From Sphingomonas paeninsulae (GTDB lineage: Bacteria > Pseudomonadota > Alphaproteobacteria > Sphingomonadales > Sphingomonadaceae): 64,000 bases of DNA. Below are positions 26,299 through 37,902 of this stretch, one piece after another. The notes beneath the pieces were generated by a model that did no database searches, was not told where the DNA came from, and was given only the letters and a program-made list of their open reading frames with translations. The position numbers and the translations under genes were made by a program. Where the stretch lies: contig NZ_CP032828.1 in the NCBI RefSeq assembly GCF_003660165.1, forward strand, positions 744,001 to 808,000. Reading direction: 5' to 3'. Position 1 is the first letter of the stretch. Every line of letters starts with the position of its first letter.

Positions 26299-27346
26299 AG
26301 TCGGCAGTCACCGTGATCGTTTCGTCCTTGGTGGGCGGCTCGGCGGCGACCGTCGGAGCGAGGCCCTTGCGAGCCCACGCGGGGTCTTGTTCGGACCACA
26401 AGTCCAGCGTCGCCATCACTCGGCTTGCCCTGGCATTGACGAACGCGAGGTTCACCGCCGTGACAGCGGCTTCCGCGACGTAGAGCGTGGCAAATTCGCC
26501 GGCTCCCTGTCGATAGGCTCCGCGCGCATCCCTGACAGTCCGGCGCGCGTCCTCCAGGGCCTTCGCTAGACGGGCTTCCCGCGCCACGTCATCGGCCAGC
26601 GCGACGCGGCGCGGATTGCCGGGGTCCGTTGTCGCCAGCAGGTCGATAGGTGAGGTGAGGATCGTGCCGGGCGTCCCCAGCTTGCCAGCGAGAGCCTCGG
26701 GCGTATCGCCAATCATGCCGGCCAGTTGCGATATGGCGTCGCTCAAGCGGCTTTGCGCGAAGCCCAATTCGCCTTCCGCTGCTTGGTCTTGCGATCGCGC
26801 CAATGCGCCGTCGATGGCCGAAACCAGTCCAGCCTCGCGACGGAACTGGGCAACTTCAGCATTGTCTTTGTACTGATAGCGCAAGCCGCTGCGCAGGGTG
26901 ACTTCCTCCTGAAGGCGTCGAACCTCCACATAGGCGAGCGCGATCTGCCGAGCCAGATGGGCGCGCCGCACGACTACGCGTTGGACCCGCTCTTCGCGGG
27001 CATTGGCGCGGGCCTCTGCCGGCGCCTTCTGGTCGGCGCCCAGCAGGTGGTCCAGCCTCGCCCCGATCCATTTTGCCTCCTGTGCGACTTGAAGATCGTA
27101 TCGCCGCAGCCCGGAGACGCGGCAGGTAATCTCTTGGTTGAAAGCGAGTCCTTGTTGCACGAGCGTCGCGAGAACCGGATCGCCCGCTTCTCGCCACCAC
27201 TCCGGGGCTGCGGGCACATCCTGCCTGAGAGCGGTCGTCGCGAAAGGGGAACTGGCGACGCCGCGCGGCTGAGTGCATCCCGCGCTCGCAAGAACGAGCA
27301 TCGCGCCCGTGGCGGCCAGAGGCAGTGTTTTAAATTTGGTCGTCAC
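26291..27346 (-). CDS. TolC-family outer-membrane efflux lipoprotein
   Basis: About 351 residues from the GTG at 27346, which places a lipoprotein signal at the N-terminus (PLAATGAMLVLASAGC, lipobox ASAGC). The body is two helical repeats typical of NodT-like outer-membrane factors: AAPEWWREAGDPVLATLVQQGLAFNQEI starts the first, and paired long amphipathic helices follow (ALAYVEVRRLQEE; AYRQGAGEFATLYVAEAAV). It is shorter than usual for the family (about 450), so beta-barrel or helical segments may be reduced, for instance in the region after residue 80. It is the first gene of an apparent operon with the adaptor and possibly opgGH. Promoter not identified. Confidence 0.7.
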   Translation of the reverse strand: MTTKFKTLPLAATGAMLVLASAGCTQPRGVASSPFATTALRQDVPAAPEWWREAGDPVLATLVQQGLAFNQEITCRVSGLRRYDLQVAQEAKWIGARLDHLLGADQKAPAEARANAREERVQRVVVRRAHLARQIALAYVEVRRLQEEVTLRSGLRYQYKDNAEVAQFRREAGLVSAIDGALARSQDQAAEGELGFAQSRLSDAISQLAGMIGDTPEALAGKLGTPGTILTSPIDLLATTDPGNPRRVALADDVAREARLAKALEDARRTVRDARGAYRQGAGEFATLYVAEAAVTAVNLAFVNARASRVMATLDLWSEQDPAWARKGLAPTVAAEPPTKDETITVTADCD

Positions 27347-27755
27347 GGACAACGCGATAGCACCTGAAACCTGCGAAGCAATCTCGCTTCGACAGCGCAC
27401 GTCGCAATGGGCCACTGACTGCACCGCGTCGACCTTGTTGGATGATCGTCATACAGCCGCCCATCGATTGCGCTATAGCGATTTTGATCGGATTAACCAT
27501 CGCCGGAAAAGCGTCGGGCAGCGTCAAAGGCGGTATAATCCAGTTTCGCGACGTCATGAATGCTGGAAGTACCCACACCGAGATTATCGACCGAAATCAA
27601 GAACCAGCCACGAGCCGCCCGGTTGCTTGAATAAATGTCGATGTGCCTGAGCACTTCGCTTTACCAGACATCAAACCTGACGTTGCGTATAGCGGATATC
27701 TCTTGCCAAACTTATCTGTGTTGATGTGACATGATCGATCGCCAGTTGGATCGGG
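27347..27755. other. Gene-free stretch
   Basis: About 410 bases between the outer-membrane factor start and the 3' end of the DHA2 exporter. It probably holds the promoter of the efflux/opgGH transcript. I see no convincing ORF; the 62-codon plus-strand frame at 27442 has no recognisable motif. Confidence 0.4.
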
Positions 27756-30544
<2,789 letters not shown>

Positions 30545-30705
30545 TGGCTACATTGGTGTAGTGGCTTGCCATCCAGACTTCACTCGTTGCCGGCAATGCC
30601 TGAAACGGGAAAGCCGCTTTCGATCAAAACAGAGCCGGTCGTGGCGCGTTTTTTTGCCCACAAAGCCGGACACCGCGAGACAAAACCTTCGATCCGTGTC
30701 CCAAC

Positions 30706-31494
30706 TCAAGCGGCGGAACTCCACCTTGCTCTGCAAGCAGCAGCCTCGATCTGTATTGTGTCGAGTGTGAAGGAACCGTCCGATTCAATCTCGTAATATG
30801 TCGTAGTTTCGGTCGAGGCGCTCTGTTGAAGTGATCGAATTGCCGCTCGATGTGGTTCGAGTGTTTGCATACGCTCGACCCAAGTCGCATAGTCCATGCG
30901 AAGCCGCCGCGTTTGTGTGTTCCGCACGCGGAAACCGGCACGCGCCAGTGCAGCCTCCCATTCGAACCCTGTATAATTGCGAACATGAGAGGGATCGCGA
31001 AGTAACTCCACGGCTTGCAGATGGGTGTCGAGCACAGCAAACCCTGGGGACACCACGTCGATGAACACGGCGGTCGAACCGGGTTTCAATACCCGCCTTG
31101 CCTGTCGCAACCCAGCCTCGAAATTGTGCCAGTGATGGGCGGAAAAGCGGCAGGCCAGGAAGTTGAACGACGCGTCATCGAACGGAAGATTTTCGGCCGA
31201 CGCGACGCACGTCTCGATGTTTGACAAGCCCCGTTCGCGGGCGGCGTCGGATACGGCAATCATCATCTCGGCCGAAAGATCGACGGCCTTCACTGAGACT
31301 GCATGGGACGCAAGCCGATAGGCGACATGCCCCCCTCCCGCTCCAAGGTCTATCGCCCGCTCGGGATTTTCACGGCGGGCCACAGTCTCCAGCGCAGCGA
31401 GATCGTCGCCGCCAGCATGGACGGCGCTTTGCACATAAGCATCGGCGCGAGAACCGAACTGATCCTGAACAACAACATTATGCAAACGGGTCAT
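30706..31494 (-). CDS. Class I SAM-dependent methyltransferase (UbiE/Methyltransf_11 type)
   Basis: About 262 residues. I prefer the ATG at 31494, which lies six bases after an AGGAGG; the ATG at 31500 directly abuts that site. SAM-binding motif I is AIDLGAGGGHVAYRLA, the acidic residue after beta2 is in VKAVDLSAEMM, and motif post-II/III is CVASAENLPFDDASFNFLACRFSAHHW, the usual Methyltransf_11 pattern. The methyl acceptor is unknown. It is divergent from the XRE-type regulator at 31574, with a 79-bp shared promoter region, so it is probably a target of that regulator. Confidence 0.85.
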   Translation of the reverse strand: MTRLHNVVVQDQFGSRADAYVQSAVHAGGDDLAALETVARRENPERAIDLGAGGGHVAYRLASHAVSVKAVDLSAEMMIAVSDAARERGLSNIETCVASAENLPFDDASFNFLACRFSAHHWHNFEAGLRQARRVLKPGSTAVFIDVVSPGFAVLDTHLQAVELLRDPSHVRNYTGFEWEAALARAGFRVRNTQTRRLRMDYATWVERMQTLEPHRAAIRSLQQSASTETTTYYEIESDGSFTLDTIQIEAAACRARWSSAA

Positions 31495-31536
31495 GGGCAT
31501 CCTCCTTAACTCTTAGAGAGCGCCTCCATCAGCCTA

Positions 31537-31566
31537 TTACAATATGCAATCTTATCCTGTTATAAT
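31537..31566 (+). promoter_or_regulatory. Candidate promoter for a leaderless XRE-regulator transcript
   Basis: TTACAA (31537-31542) and a consensus TATAAT (31561-31566) are 18 bases apart. The ATG at 31574 starts 8 bases after TATAAT, where transcription would be expected to begin, so the mRNA would have little or no leader. No Shine-Dalgarno is present before this ATG. Confidence 0.5.
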
Positions 31567-31573
31567 GTATCCC

Positions 31574-32359
31574 ATGAAGAGCGAGGAACAGCGTCGGCTA
31601 CTCGGACAGTTTGTCCGCTCACACCGCGAGCGTGTCGTTCCGGACCTACCGACACGTAGACGCCGGACGCCCGGATTAAGGCGAGAGGAACTTGCAGTGC
31701 GTGCCGGCATCGGTGTTACCTGGTGCGCTTGGATCGAGCAGGGACGTGATGTCAGCGCGTCACCCGAGGCGCTGGCCAGACTGGCTGCTGCTCTCGCATT
31801 GACCCCGGCGGAACGAGCTTATCTCTTCGAACTGGCAGGGCGCCGCGATCCCGACACATCGCCACCGGGTCCAATTTCCGAGGCACCGGAATCTGTGGCG
31901 GCGCTGGTCAAGGCATTGGTTTACCCAGCCTATGGACTGGACAGGTTGTGGAATGCCCGCTGCTGGAACAAGGCTGCTGAACATCTATTTGACGGCTGGT
32001 TGGGCGAAGGACAGCAGAAAAACCTGCTACGCTACACTTTCACCATCCTGTCGGTCCGCGATCTGCTTCCCGATTGGGAGGGTAGCGCCCGCCGGTTGCT
32101 TGCCGAATTTCGCGCCGATTATGGCCATGCGCTGAACGATAGGAACATGGGCGAGTTTGTCGATCAGATGAAAGACGAATCCGATCTTTTCGCTCGCGAG
32201 TGGGATGATCAGTCCGTCATGGCGCGCGAAGGAGGTTCGCGAACCTTCCTTCACCCCACGGACGGCCCGCTCACCTACGAGCAGCACACTTTCAGTCCGG
32301 CGGAGCGCCCCGATTACAAGCTGGTGACGCTAATTCCGAACACGCAACGTCAGTTTTGA
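31574..32359 (+). CDS. XRE-family regulator with MmyB-like C-terminal domain
   Basis: A 261-residue transcription factor starting at the ATG at 31574. The N-terminal helix-turn-helix is RRTPGLRREELAVRAGIGVTWCAWIEQGRDVSASPEALARLAAALALTPAERAYLFELAG, the standard pattern of this family (domain about residues 5-85). The C-terminal half (VYPAYGLDRLWNARCWNKAAEHLF ... GPLTYEQHTFSPAERPDYKLVTLIP) matches the MmyB ligand-binding PAS-like domain. In known cases such regulators control neighbouring reductases or methyltransferases and respond to small hydrophobic ligands; that is inference here. It is divergent from the methyltransferase gene. Confidence 0.88.
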   Translation: MKSEEQRRLLGQFVRSHRERVVPDLPTRRRRTPGLRREELAVRAGIGVTWCAWIEQGRDVSASPEALARLAAALALTPAERAYLFELAGRRDPDTSPPGPISEAPESVAALVKALVYPAYGLDRLWNARCWNKAAEHLFDGWLGEGQQKNLLRYTFTILSVRDLLPDWEGSARRLLAEFRADYGHALNDRNMGEFVDQMKDESDLFAREWDDQSVMAREGGSRTFLHPTDGPLTYEQHTFSPAERPDYKLVTLIPNTQRQF

Positions 32360-32527
32360 CAAGGGTTGCGCCTGAAAGCTGACTGACTGAAATCCACCCC
32401 CTGCCGCTATTCGTCCACTCCGGTCAAAGGCGGGCCAAAATGAATAACTTCTTCGGGCGGCGCGAATTTTGACCTGAAGAGTAAAGATTGAGCGCTGCAC
32501 GATCTTAGTTAAGCCGGTTCAATCGGG

Positions 32528-32893
32528 TTAAGAAAACGCCAACGCTGCCGCCACCATTGCAAGTCCAATCAGGATGGCACCCGCAATCCAGCGGCCTGCT
32601 GAGATAATGGCCGCACGGGAATCTCCGTTCGTGACCGGGGGATCAGCCTCCAGGCGGCGCATTGCCGCCCGCACCAGACGTGGGCCGTCATCGCCAATTT
32701 TTGCGAGTTCCCAGGCCAGCGTTTGCACCGTGGGTGTCCCACGCTCGGGCGAGAGTCTCGCCCGCACGATCCGCACGGTTGCACGACGTATCGCTGCCGA
32801 AAACAGAGTGCTAAGTCCAAAGGTGGAAGCAATCTGCAAAATTTCGGTTAAGCGATTTCGATCACGCGTGGCCGCGATGAGGGTTTTGATCAT
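32528..32893 (-). CDS. UbiB/AarF-like protein lacking the kinase core
   Basis: A 121-residue protein starting at the ATG at 32893 with AGGA upstream. The first 30 residues (IAATRDRNRLTEILQIASTFGLSTLF) resemble the N-terminus of UbiB/ABC1-type atypical kinases. The C-terminal 50 residues (LVRAAMRRLEADPP ... AGRWIAGAILIGLAMVAAALAF) resemble the C-terminal tail and membrane helix of the same family. The several-hundred-residue kinase domain that normally separates these ends is absent, and the frame is open across the junction. It could be a deletion derivative or an independent small membrane protein. The family resemblance is by eye and moderate. Confidence 0.4.
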   Translation of the reverse strand: MIKTLIAATRDRNRLTEILQIASTFGLSTLFSAAIRRATVRIVRARLSPERGTPTVQTLAWELAKIGDDGPRLVRAAMRRLEADPPVTNGDSRAAIISAGRWIAGAILIGLAMVAAALAFS

Positions 32894-33028
32894 TTTTTCC
32901 TAGATAGAGACGCAACGACCAAATCGCGAACATTCGCGCTCTGGATGGCGCAAACCGTGCGACCGAAGCAGAACCTCCAGTGTGTTATTCGAGCGAGCGT
33001 TGCGGGCGGTATCGAATAACCGGAAGTT

Positions 33029-34126
33029 TCAGATTACGCCTGGTTCTTCGGAAGGGGGTGGCGGACCGATGGCCGTGCGTGATGGGCTAAAGACATGCCA
33101 CAGGATCAGGACTGGCTCGAGCACGGCCATGCCGATCAGGATACCGGACAAGCGTTCGAGTGCGGGTGCGATGGCCACATTGGCATAACTGTCCGGCACA
33201 AGGGTAATGAGGATCGCCAACGTGAATTGCATACCGAAATAGCGATAGGCGTGATGGCCATTTTCCAGATGGCGTCCGATAGCGACGCCGACAATTGTTC
33301 CGAAAACGAGCACCGCCGCTGACCCCTGAGCTGTGAACAGGAAACACGCTGCGAGCACAGCGCCGGCGATACAGCCAACGAAACGCTGCAATATCCGTAT
33401 GTTCACTGGCCGGAAGGCACTTGGTCCGATGCCCCCGACAGGCACCAGCATCACTGCCATGATTGTGACGGCCGACTGCGCAAGGGCTGGGACGTGCAGC
33501 CATGCCGAAAGGATGATGAGGGTCGCCAGCGCCGTGCCACCTTGTGCCGCATGACGAAAAGCATTCGGATGCCAGCCGGGCTGTTGCTGGGCGGCAGTTC
33601 GGCTCGCTGGCCAATAACGGCGCAAGGTGAAGCCCGATGCAAGGCTGACCACCATGCACGCCAGTGTCCCCGCGACCGTTTCCAAAATCCGTGTCTCGAC
33701 GAATTCGATGAGCGCGATTTGAGGGTGTTCGATTTTGTCGAACAGTACCATTGCGAAAGTCAGCCCGAAGAATAGCCACGCATAGGCGCGTTTTGCGGTG
33801 ATTGCGGCATAAAGGCTGGCCGTTCCGACCAGCATCAAAGCCAGAGCCGCAAATGGCCAGTGGGGGGCGAGCATCGGAGTTACCAGCAGCGCCAGCAACC
33901 CGCCGCCGACCGTTCCTACAACCCGCAACGTGCCGCGTGAAAGTGTGTCGACCACATGGCCTCGCATCACCATGTAACCGGCAAAGGCCGCCCAGGAAAT
34001 ATTCGTGGCACCGATCAAATGCGCAACCAGAATGGCCAACAGGACCGAAAACACGCATTCGAACTCATCGACCCTCCGGGCGTCGATGTGGCGGGTCAAC
34101 GTCGCTATCAGCTTCCCCTTGGTCAT
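33029..34126 (-). CDS. FUSC-family membrane protein (fusaric acid / aromatic acid exporter-like)
   Basis: A 365-residue inner-membrane protein. Two blocks of membrane helices carry the FUSC pattern: SVLLAILVAHLIGATNISWAAFAGYMVMRG with RGTLRVVGTVGGGLLALLVTP, and later AQSAVTIMAVMLVPVGG with RILQRFVGCIAGAVLAACFLF. There is no long cytoplasmic domain between them, so it is about half the length of AaeB-type proteins. It is divergent from the MarR gene at 34333, suggesting shared control with the efflux operon that follows. Confidence 0.75.
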   Translation of the reverse strand: MTKGKLIATLTRHIDARRVDEFECVFSVLLAILVAHLIGATNISWAAFAGYMVMRGHVVDTLSRGTLRVVGTVGGGLLALLVTPMLAPHWPFAALALMLVGTASLYAAITAKRAYAWLFFGLTFAMVLFDKIEHPQIALIEFVETRILETVAGTLACMVVSLASGFTLRRYWPASRTAAQQQPGWHPNAFRHAAQGGTALATLIILSAWLHVPALAQSAVTIMAVMLVPVGGIGPSAFRPVNIRILQRFVGCIAGAVLAACFLFTAQGSAAVLVFGTIVGVAIGRHLENGHHAYRYFGMQFTLAILITLVPDSYANVAIAPALERLSGILIGMAVLEPVLILWHVFSPSRTAIGPPPPSEEPGVI

Positions 34127-34292
34127 GTTTCTCAGTGGTAGGAAGCTGGACGAAGGTCAACGTACCAACGGCAGAATAGCGATGAAGCACGGCACTGCGG
34201 AACCCGCCTCACGACTTGAGGCTACCGCGATGTTAGCGCATGAGAATGGGCTGGCCGTCGTTTAGCACAATACCGATCCACATCCATCATGA

Positions 34293-34341
34293 GGGATTGC
34301 GTAAATCCCCGATTTTATTACTTAGGATGCTAATGACATCC
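34293..34341. promoter_or_regulatory. Two inverted repeats before the MarR gene (candidate operators)
   Basis: GGGATT-GCGTA-AATCCC (34293-34309) and GGATG-CTAATGA-CATCC (34325-34341) are both perfect inverted repeats. The second spans the marR start codon. They are natural candidates for MarR autoregulation and for control of the divergent FUSC gene. Confidence 0.5.
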
Positions 34342-34788
34342 AAACGATTCCAGCTCGAGTCGAACTATTCGCGGACGCTGCTTCCGCTTGCCCGATTGTG
34401 GCGGCAGGCCGCGGATCGAGCGCTGAGCGGAATGGGCGTATCCGCAGCATCCGGCTGGGCGTTAGTTCAACTCGGACGGCTTGGCGACGATGCGCGCCAG
34501 ACCGATCTCGCGCGGGAACTGGATGTTACCGGCGCTTCGCTCGTCCGTGTCGTTGATCAGCTTGTCGCGGCCACGCTCGTGAACCGCCGTCCAGATGAGA
34601 TCGATGGCCGGGTGACACGTGTATATCTTACGCAAAAAGGGCTCGATCTGTTTGCTGAGATCGAACGCGTATTTGCAGATCTGCGGAAGGATATGCTGAT
34701 CGGCGTTTCCGATAGTGATCTGGCGATTGCGATTGACGTGGCTGAGCGTCTTGCTGCCCGCTTTACGCGCCAGCGGATAGTAAAGTGA
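34333..34788 (+). CDS. MarR-family transcriptional regulator
   Basis: About 151 residues from the ATG at 34333, chosen because AGGA lies seven bases upstream; ATG 34327 overlaps that site. The winged-helix DNA-binding domain is clear: LVQLGRLGDDARQTDLARELDVTGASLVRVVDQLVAATLVNRRPDEIDGRVTRVYLTQKG. N- and C-terminal helices supply the dimer interface. It is the first gene of a translationally coupled efflux operon: its TGA overlaps the GTG of the next gene. Members of this family usually repress the operon and release it on binding aromatic carboxylates, which fits the AaeB-like transporter downstream. Confidence 0.9.
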   Translation: MTSKRFQLESNYSRTLLPLARLWRQAADRALSGMGVSAASGWALVQLGRLGDDARQTDLARELDVTGASLVRVVDQLVAATLVNRRPDEIDGRVTRVYLTQKGLDLFAEIERVFADLRKDMLIGVSDSDLAIAIDVAERLAARFTRQRIVK

Positions 34789-36827
34789 CCAATCGATTCG
34801 GCGCAGCCGAAGCCCTTTTTACAACAAAATGCTTCATTGCGGCGATGCTCGCCTATTATGTAGCGCTCCGCATTGGCCTGACCCGGCCTTACTGGGCGGT
34901 GACGACCTCGTATATCGTCGCGCAGCCGCTGGCAGGTGCGGTGTTGTCGAAGGCGGTGTTCCGGGTTGCAGGAACAGTACTGGGCGCGATCGCTGCAGTC
35001 GTACTCGTACCAAATCTGGTCAATGCGCCTGAGCTGTTATCGCTGGGACTCGCGCTATGGCTGGGCTTATGCCTTTACATATCGTTGCTCGATCGGACGC
35101 CACGCGCCTATGTGTTTCTACTTGCTGGATATACGGCCAGCATTATCGGTTTCCCATCGGTTCTGGCACCGAACGACATTTTCCCGACTGCGATTTTGCG
35201 CGTTCAGGAGATCACGATCGGCATATTATGCGGTAGCTTGATTCACGGTTTTGTCTTTCCACAGACGGTTACGGCGACATTGCTGGCACGGATCGACGCT
35301 ATTCTAACTGATGCTGAGCAGTGGTCGCGGGATTCTCTGGCAGGTGTTTCCGATGTCGCGCTGGATCAGGATCGGCGGCGACTGGCGCTCGATATCAATG
35401 AGCTTCACCAGCTTTCCATTCATTTGCCGTTTGATACCGCGCGCCTGTTGCCGCGCGTTCGCACGTTGCGGGCATTGCAAGCCGAACTTTCGATGCTGTT
35501 GCCGCTCGCGAGTGCGGTCGACGATCGGATTGTCGAACTGATGCGCGGCGCGGATGCTCCCCGGCCCGAGGCGATGGACCTGATCGAAGATGTGCGAGCA
35601 TGGCTACTCGATCCACGCAAGGCGATCGAACGGGGCGCGATTGCCGACGCGCTGATCGAACGCGCGCGCTTATTGGAGCCTGTCGTCGGCGATACTCTTA
35701 TCTGGCGAGATGCGCTGCGCCTCAGCCTGTTGGCGCGGCTTGCCGATTTGATCGACGCACACCGTAACGCCCGCGATCTGCGCGATCAAATGCGTTCTCC
35801 ATCCCGAAACCCGGTGATGCCGGGGGTGGCCATCTTACTGGCCCGCAGCGCGCGGCGACCGCTGCATCGTGATCACGGGATCGCGCTGCGGGCAGCGGCC
35901 GGCACGGTTGTAACGATTCTGCTGGGATGCACTTTCTGGATTGGGACCGGATGGGCGGACGGAGCAGGGGCGGTGCTCATCGCTGGGGTGTGTTGCGCGT
36001 TGTTCGGCAATAGCGACGATCCCGCACCATCGATCCTGATGTTCTTCTATGGCACGCTCATCGGTCTGCTAATGGCTGCGATCTATGCATTTGCGATCCT
36101 CCCGCGCGTGACCGATTTCGTGACGCTCGTCGCGGTTCTAGCGCCTGCGCTGCTGCTCATCGGCAAGTTCCTTGCGCGACCGAAGACAATGCTGCTGGCG
36201 CTTGGTATCGTGCTTGGCGGGTTGAACACGGTTGGCCTGAACGACCGCTATGGCGGTGGCTTCGATACGTTCCTCAATGGCGGCATTTCGCAGTTGGTCG
36301 GGACGTTGTTCGCGGCTGTAACCGTCGGATTGTTTCAGACGATCGGTGCCGAGGCCAGCGCGCTAAGGCTGATTCGAGCCGGATGGCGCGAACTGGCCGA
36401 GCGCAGCGATGCACCCGGTCCACCAGACGCCGCGGGATGGATTGCGCGGATGCTCGACCGGATCGGATTGCTGGCACCGCGCCTTGCGTTGCGCGGCGAA
36501 GATCCCGGTAAGCCGGTGCTCGATGCCCTCGCCGATTTGCGCGTGGGTGTATCCGTCGGCGAATTGCGGCAATTGCGGTTGGACGGGACGGCAGAAGAAG
36601 CCGCGACGATCACGCCAGTCCTGCGCGGCGTCGGCGCGCATTATCGCGCGCTTCGTCCCGGCGAGCCTATGATTCCCGAAGAGCCGCTGCTGGCCGGAAT
36701 TGATGAGGCGATCAGAGAGCTTTCTCATAGTGACGTGCCTGACAGTCGCCGTGCAGGCGTATTGGCGTTGACATCGCTCCGGCGAAACCTGTTCCCAATG
36801 GCCCCTGGCTACGGAGTGGCGACATGA
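34785..36827 (+). CDS. FUSC/AaeB-type aromatic acid efflux transporter
   Basis: A 680-residue inner-membrane protein starting at a GTG that overlaps the marR stop. The N-terminal helix block has KCFIAAMLAYYVALRIGLTRPYWAVTTSYIVAQPLAGAVLSKAVFRVAGTVLGA, the FUSC signature. A central cytoplasmic region of about 170 residues rich in Arg and Asp follows, then a second helix block (GIALRAAAGTVVTILLGCTFWIGTGW). This matches the length and layout of AaeB. With DUF1656, adaptor and outer-membrane factor genes in the next positions, it is the pump of a tripartite exporter for hydroxylated aromatic acids or similar molecules. Confidence 0.88.
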   Translation: MTNRFGAAEALFTTKCFIAAMLAYYVALRIGLTRPYWAVTTSYIVAQPLAGAVLSKAVFRVAGTVLGAIAAVVLVPNLVNAPELLSLGLALWLGLCLYISLLDRTPRAYVFLLAGYTASIIGFPSVLAPNDIFPTAILRVQEITIGILCGSLIHGFVFPQTVTATLLARIDAILTDAEQWSRDSLAGVSDVALDQDRRRLALDINELHQLSIHLPFDTARLLPRVRTLRALQAELSMLLPLASAVDDRIVELMRGADAPRPEAMDLIEDVRAWLLDPRKAIERGAIADALIERARLLEPVVGDTLIWRDALRLSLLARLADLIDAHRNARDLRDQMRSPSRNPVMPGVAILLARSARRPLHRDHGIALRAAAGTVVTILLGCTFWIGTGWADGAGAVLIAGVCCALFGNSDDPAPSILMFFYGTLIGLLMAAIYAFAILPRVTDFVTLVAVLAPALLLIGKFLARPKTMLLALGIVLGGLNTVGLNDRYGGGFDTFLNGGISQLVGTLFAAVTVGLFQTIGAEASALRLIRAGWRELAERSDAPGPPDAAGWIARMLDRIGLLAPRLALRGEDPGKPVLDALADLRVGVSVGELRQLRLDGTAEEAATITPVLRGVGAHYRALRPGEPMIPEEPLLAGIDEAIRELSHSDVPDSRRAGVLALTSLRRNLFPMAPGYGVAT

Positions 36828-37030
36828 CGGGGGAGATTTCCATCGCCGGGGTGTATCTGCCGACGCTGTTGTTGCTTAGCGTCGCGGCAGTGATGTTGAC
36901 GGGTCTTACCACGCGTCTGCTATCGTTTTTCGGAGCCTATCGCGTGGTCACATATCGGCCGCTCTTCGACCTAGCTTTGTTTGTCATCATCCTCGGTCTG
37001 TTGTCCCTTTTCACCGGAACCTCGTCATGA
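36824..37030 (+). CDS. DUF1656 small membrane protein (AaeX-like)
   Basis: A 68-residue protein with two hydrophobic segments (VYLPTLLLLSVAAVMLTGLTTRLLSFFGAYR; LFDLALFVIILGLLSLF) separated by a short polar stretch. DUF1656 proteins accompany AaeAB-type pumps; AaeX is the Escherichia coli example. Its ATG overlaps the upstream pump stop (ATGA) and its stop overlaps the downstream adaptor start, so the unit is translated in step. The exact role is not established. Confidence 0.85.
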   Translation: MTGEISIAGVYLPTLLLLSVAAVMLTGLTTRLLSFFGAYRVVTYRPLFDLALFVIILGLLSLFTGTSS

Positions 37031-37902
37031 AACCGCTGCCCGCCGCGCTTGCCCGTTCCGCTGTTACGTTGCTGATCGTTATCCTCGCCGTGCTGGTCGC
37101 CCTGTGGCTGTGGCGGCGATACGAGACCGATCCGTGGACGCGCGACGGGCATATTCGCGCCGATGTGGTACGTGTGACGCCAGATGTGGCAGGCCTCATC
37201 ACTCAGGTGGCAGTTCACGACAATCAGTTGGTGAAGCCCGGCGACATATTGTTCGTGGTCGATCGCCCGCGCTTCGAATTGACGCTCGCCCAGTCCGACG
37301 CAGCGATTGCGAGCGCGCGCGCGACGTTGTTGCAGGCGGGCAGGGAGGCTCAGCGCGATCTGGCTCTGGGTGATCTGGTTGCCAAGGAAACGCACGAGCA
37401 GAACGTCGCACGCGTCGCGACTGCGTCGGCCGCCCTCGCGCAGGCGCAAAGTGCGCGATCAACTGCGGCGCTGAATCTGGCTCGCACGACGGTGCGCGCG
37501 ACGGTCAACGGGGTCGTCACCAATCTGGACCTGCATCCGGGTGACTATATCGCGGCGGGGACACAGGCGATGGCACTCGTCGACAATGACTCCCGGCGCG
37601 TCGAAGGCTATTTCGAGGAAACCAAGCTCGGCAGCATCCACATCGGAGATCCAGTCATCGTCCATCTTATGGGAGAGGCGCAGGCGTTGCACGGTCGTGT
37701 CGACAGCATTGCCGCCGCCATTAATGATAGCGAGCGTACTAATACGACCAACCTGCTGCCCAACGTTAATCCCACCTTTAACTGGGTGCGACTGGCTCAG
37801 CGTATCCCGGTTCGGGTGAAACTGCTTCAGGTGCCCAAGGGCGTGCCGTTGATTGTCGGACGCACGGCAACGGTGACGATCCTTCCACGGGTGCGGACAT
37901 GA
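37027..37902 (+). CDS. HlyD-family periplasmic adaptor (AaeA-like)
   Basis: A 291-residue membrane fusion protein. A single N-terminal membrane helix (TLLIVILAVLVALWLW) is followed by TDPWTRDGHIRADVVRVTPDVAGLI, a lipoyl half. A short coiled-coil hairpin follows, then the second lipoyl half ARTTVRATVNGVVTNLDLHPGDYI, and a barrel domain with VEGYFEETKLGSIHIGDPVIV. The DPWTRDGHIRA motif is characteristic of EmrA/AaeA-like adaptors that partner FUSC pumps. It connects the AaeB-like pump with the outer-membrane factor encoded next and overlaps both neighbours by 4 bases. Confidence 0.9.
   Translation: MKPLPAALARSAVTLLIVILAVLVALWLWRRYETDPWTRDGHIRADVVRVTPDVAGLITQVAVHDNQLVKPGDILFVVDRPRFELTLAQSDAAIASARATLLQAGREAQRDLALGDLVAKETHEQNVARVATASAALAQAQSARSTAALNLARTTVRATVNGVVTNLDLHPGDYIAAGTQAMALVDNDSRRVEGYFEETKLGSIHIGDPVIVHLMGEAQALHGRVDSIAAAINDSERTNTTNLLPNVNPTFNWVRLAQRIPVRVKLLQVPKGVPLIVGRTATVTILPRVRT

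Noticed and set aside
25453-26316. 287-codon plus-strand frame opposite the adaptor gene
   Set aside because: The minus strand encodes clear adaptor domains; the plus-strand product is low-complexity and Arg-rich.
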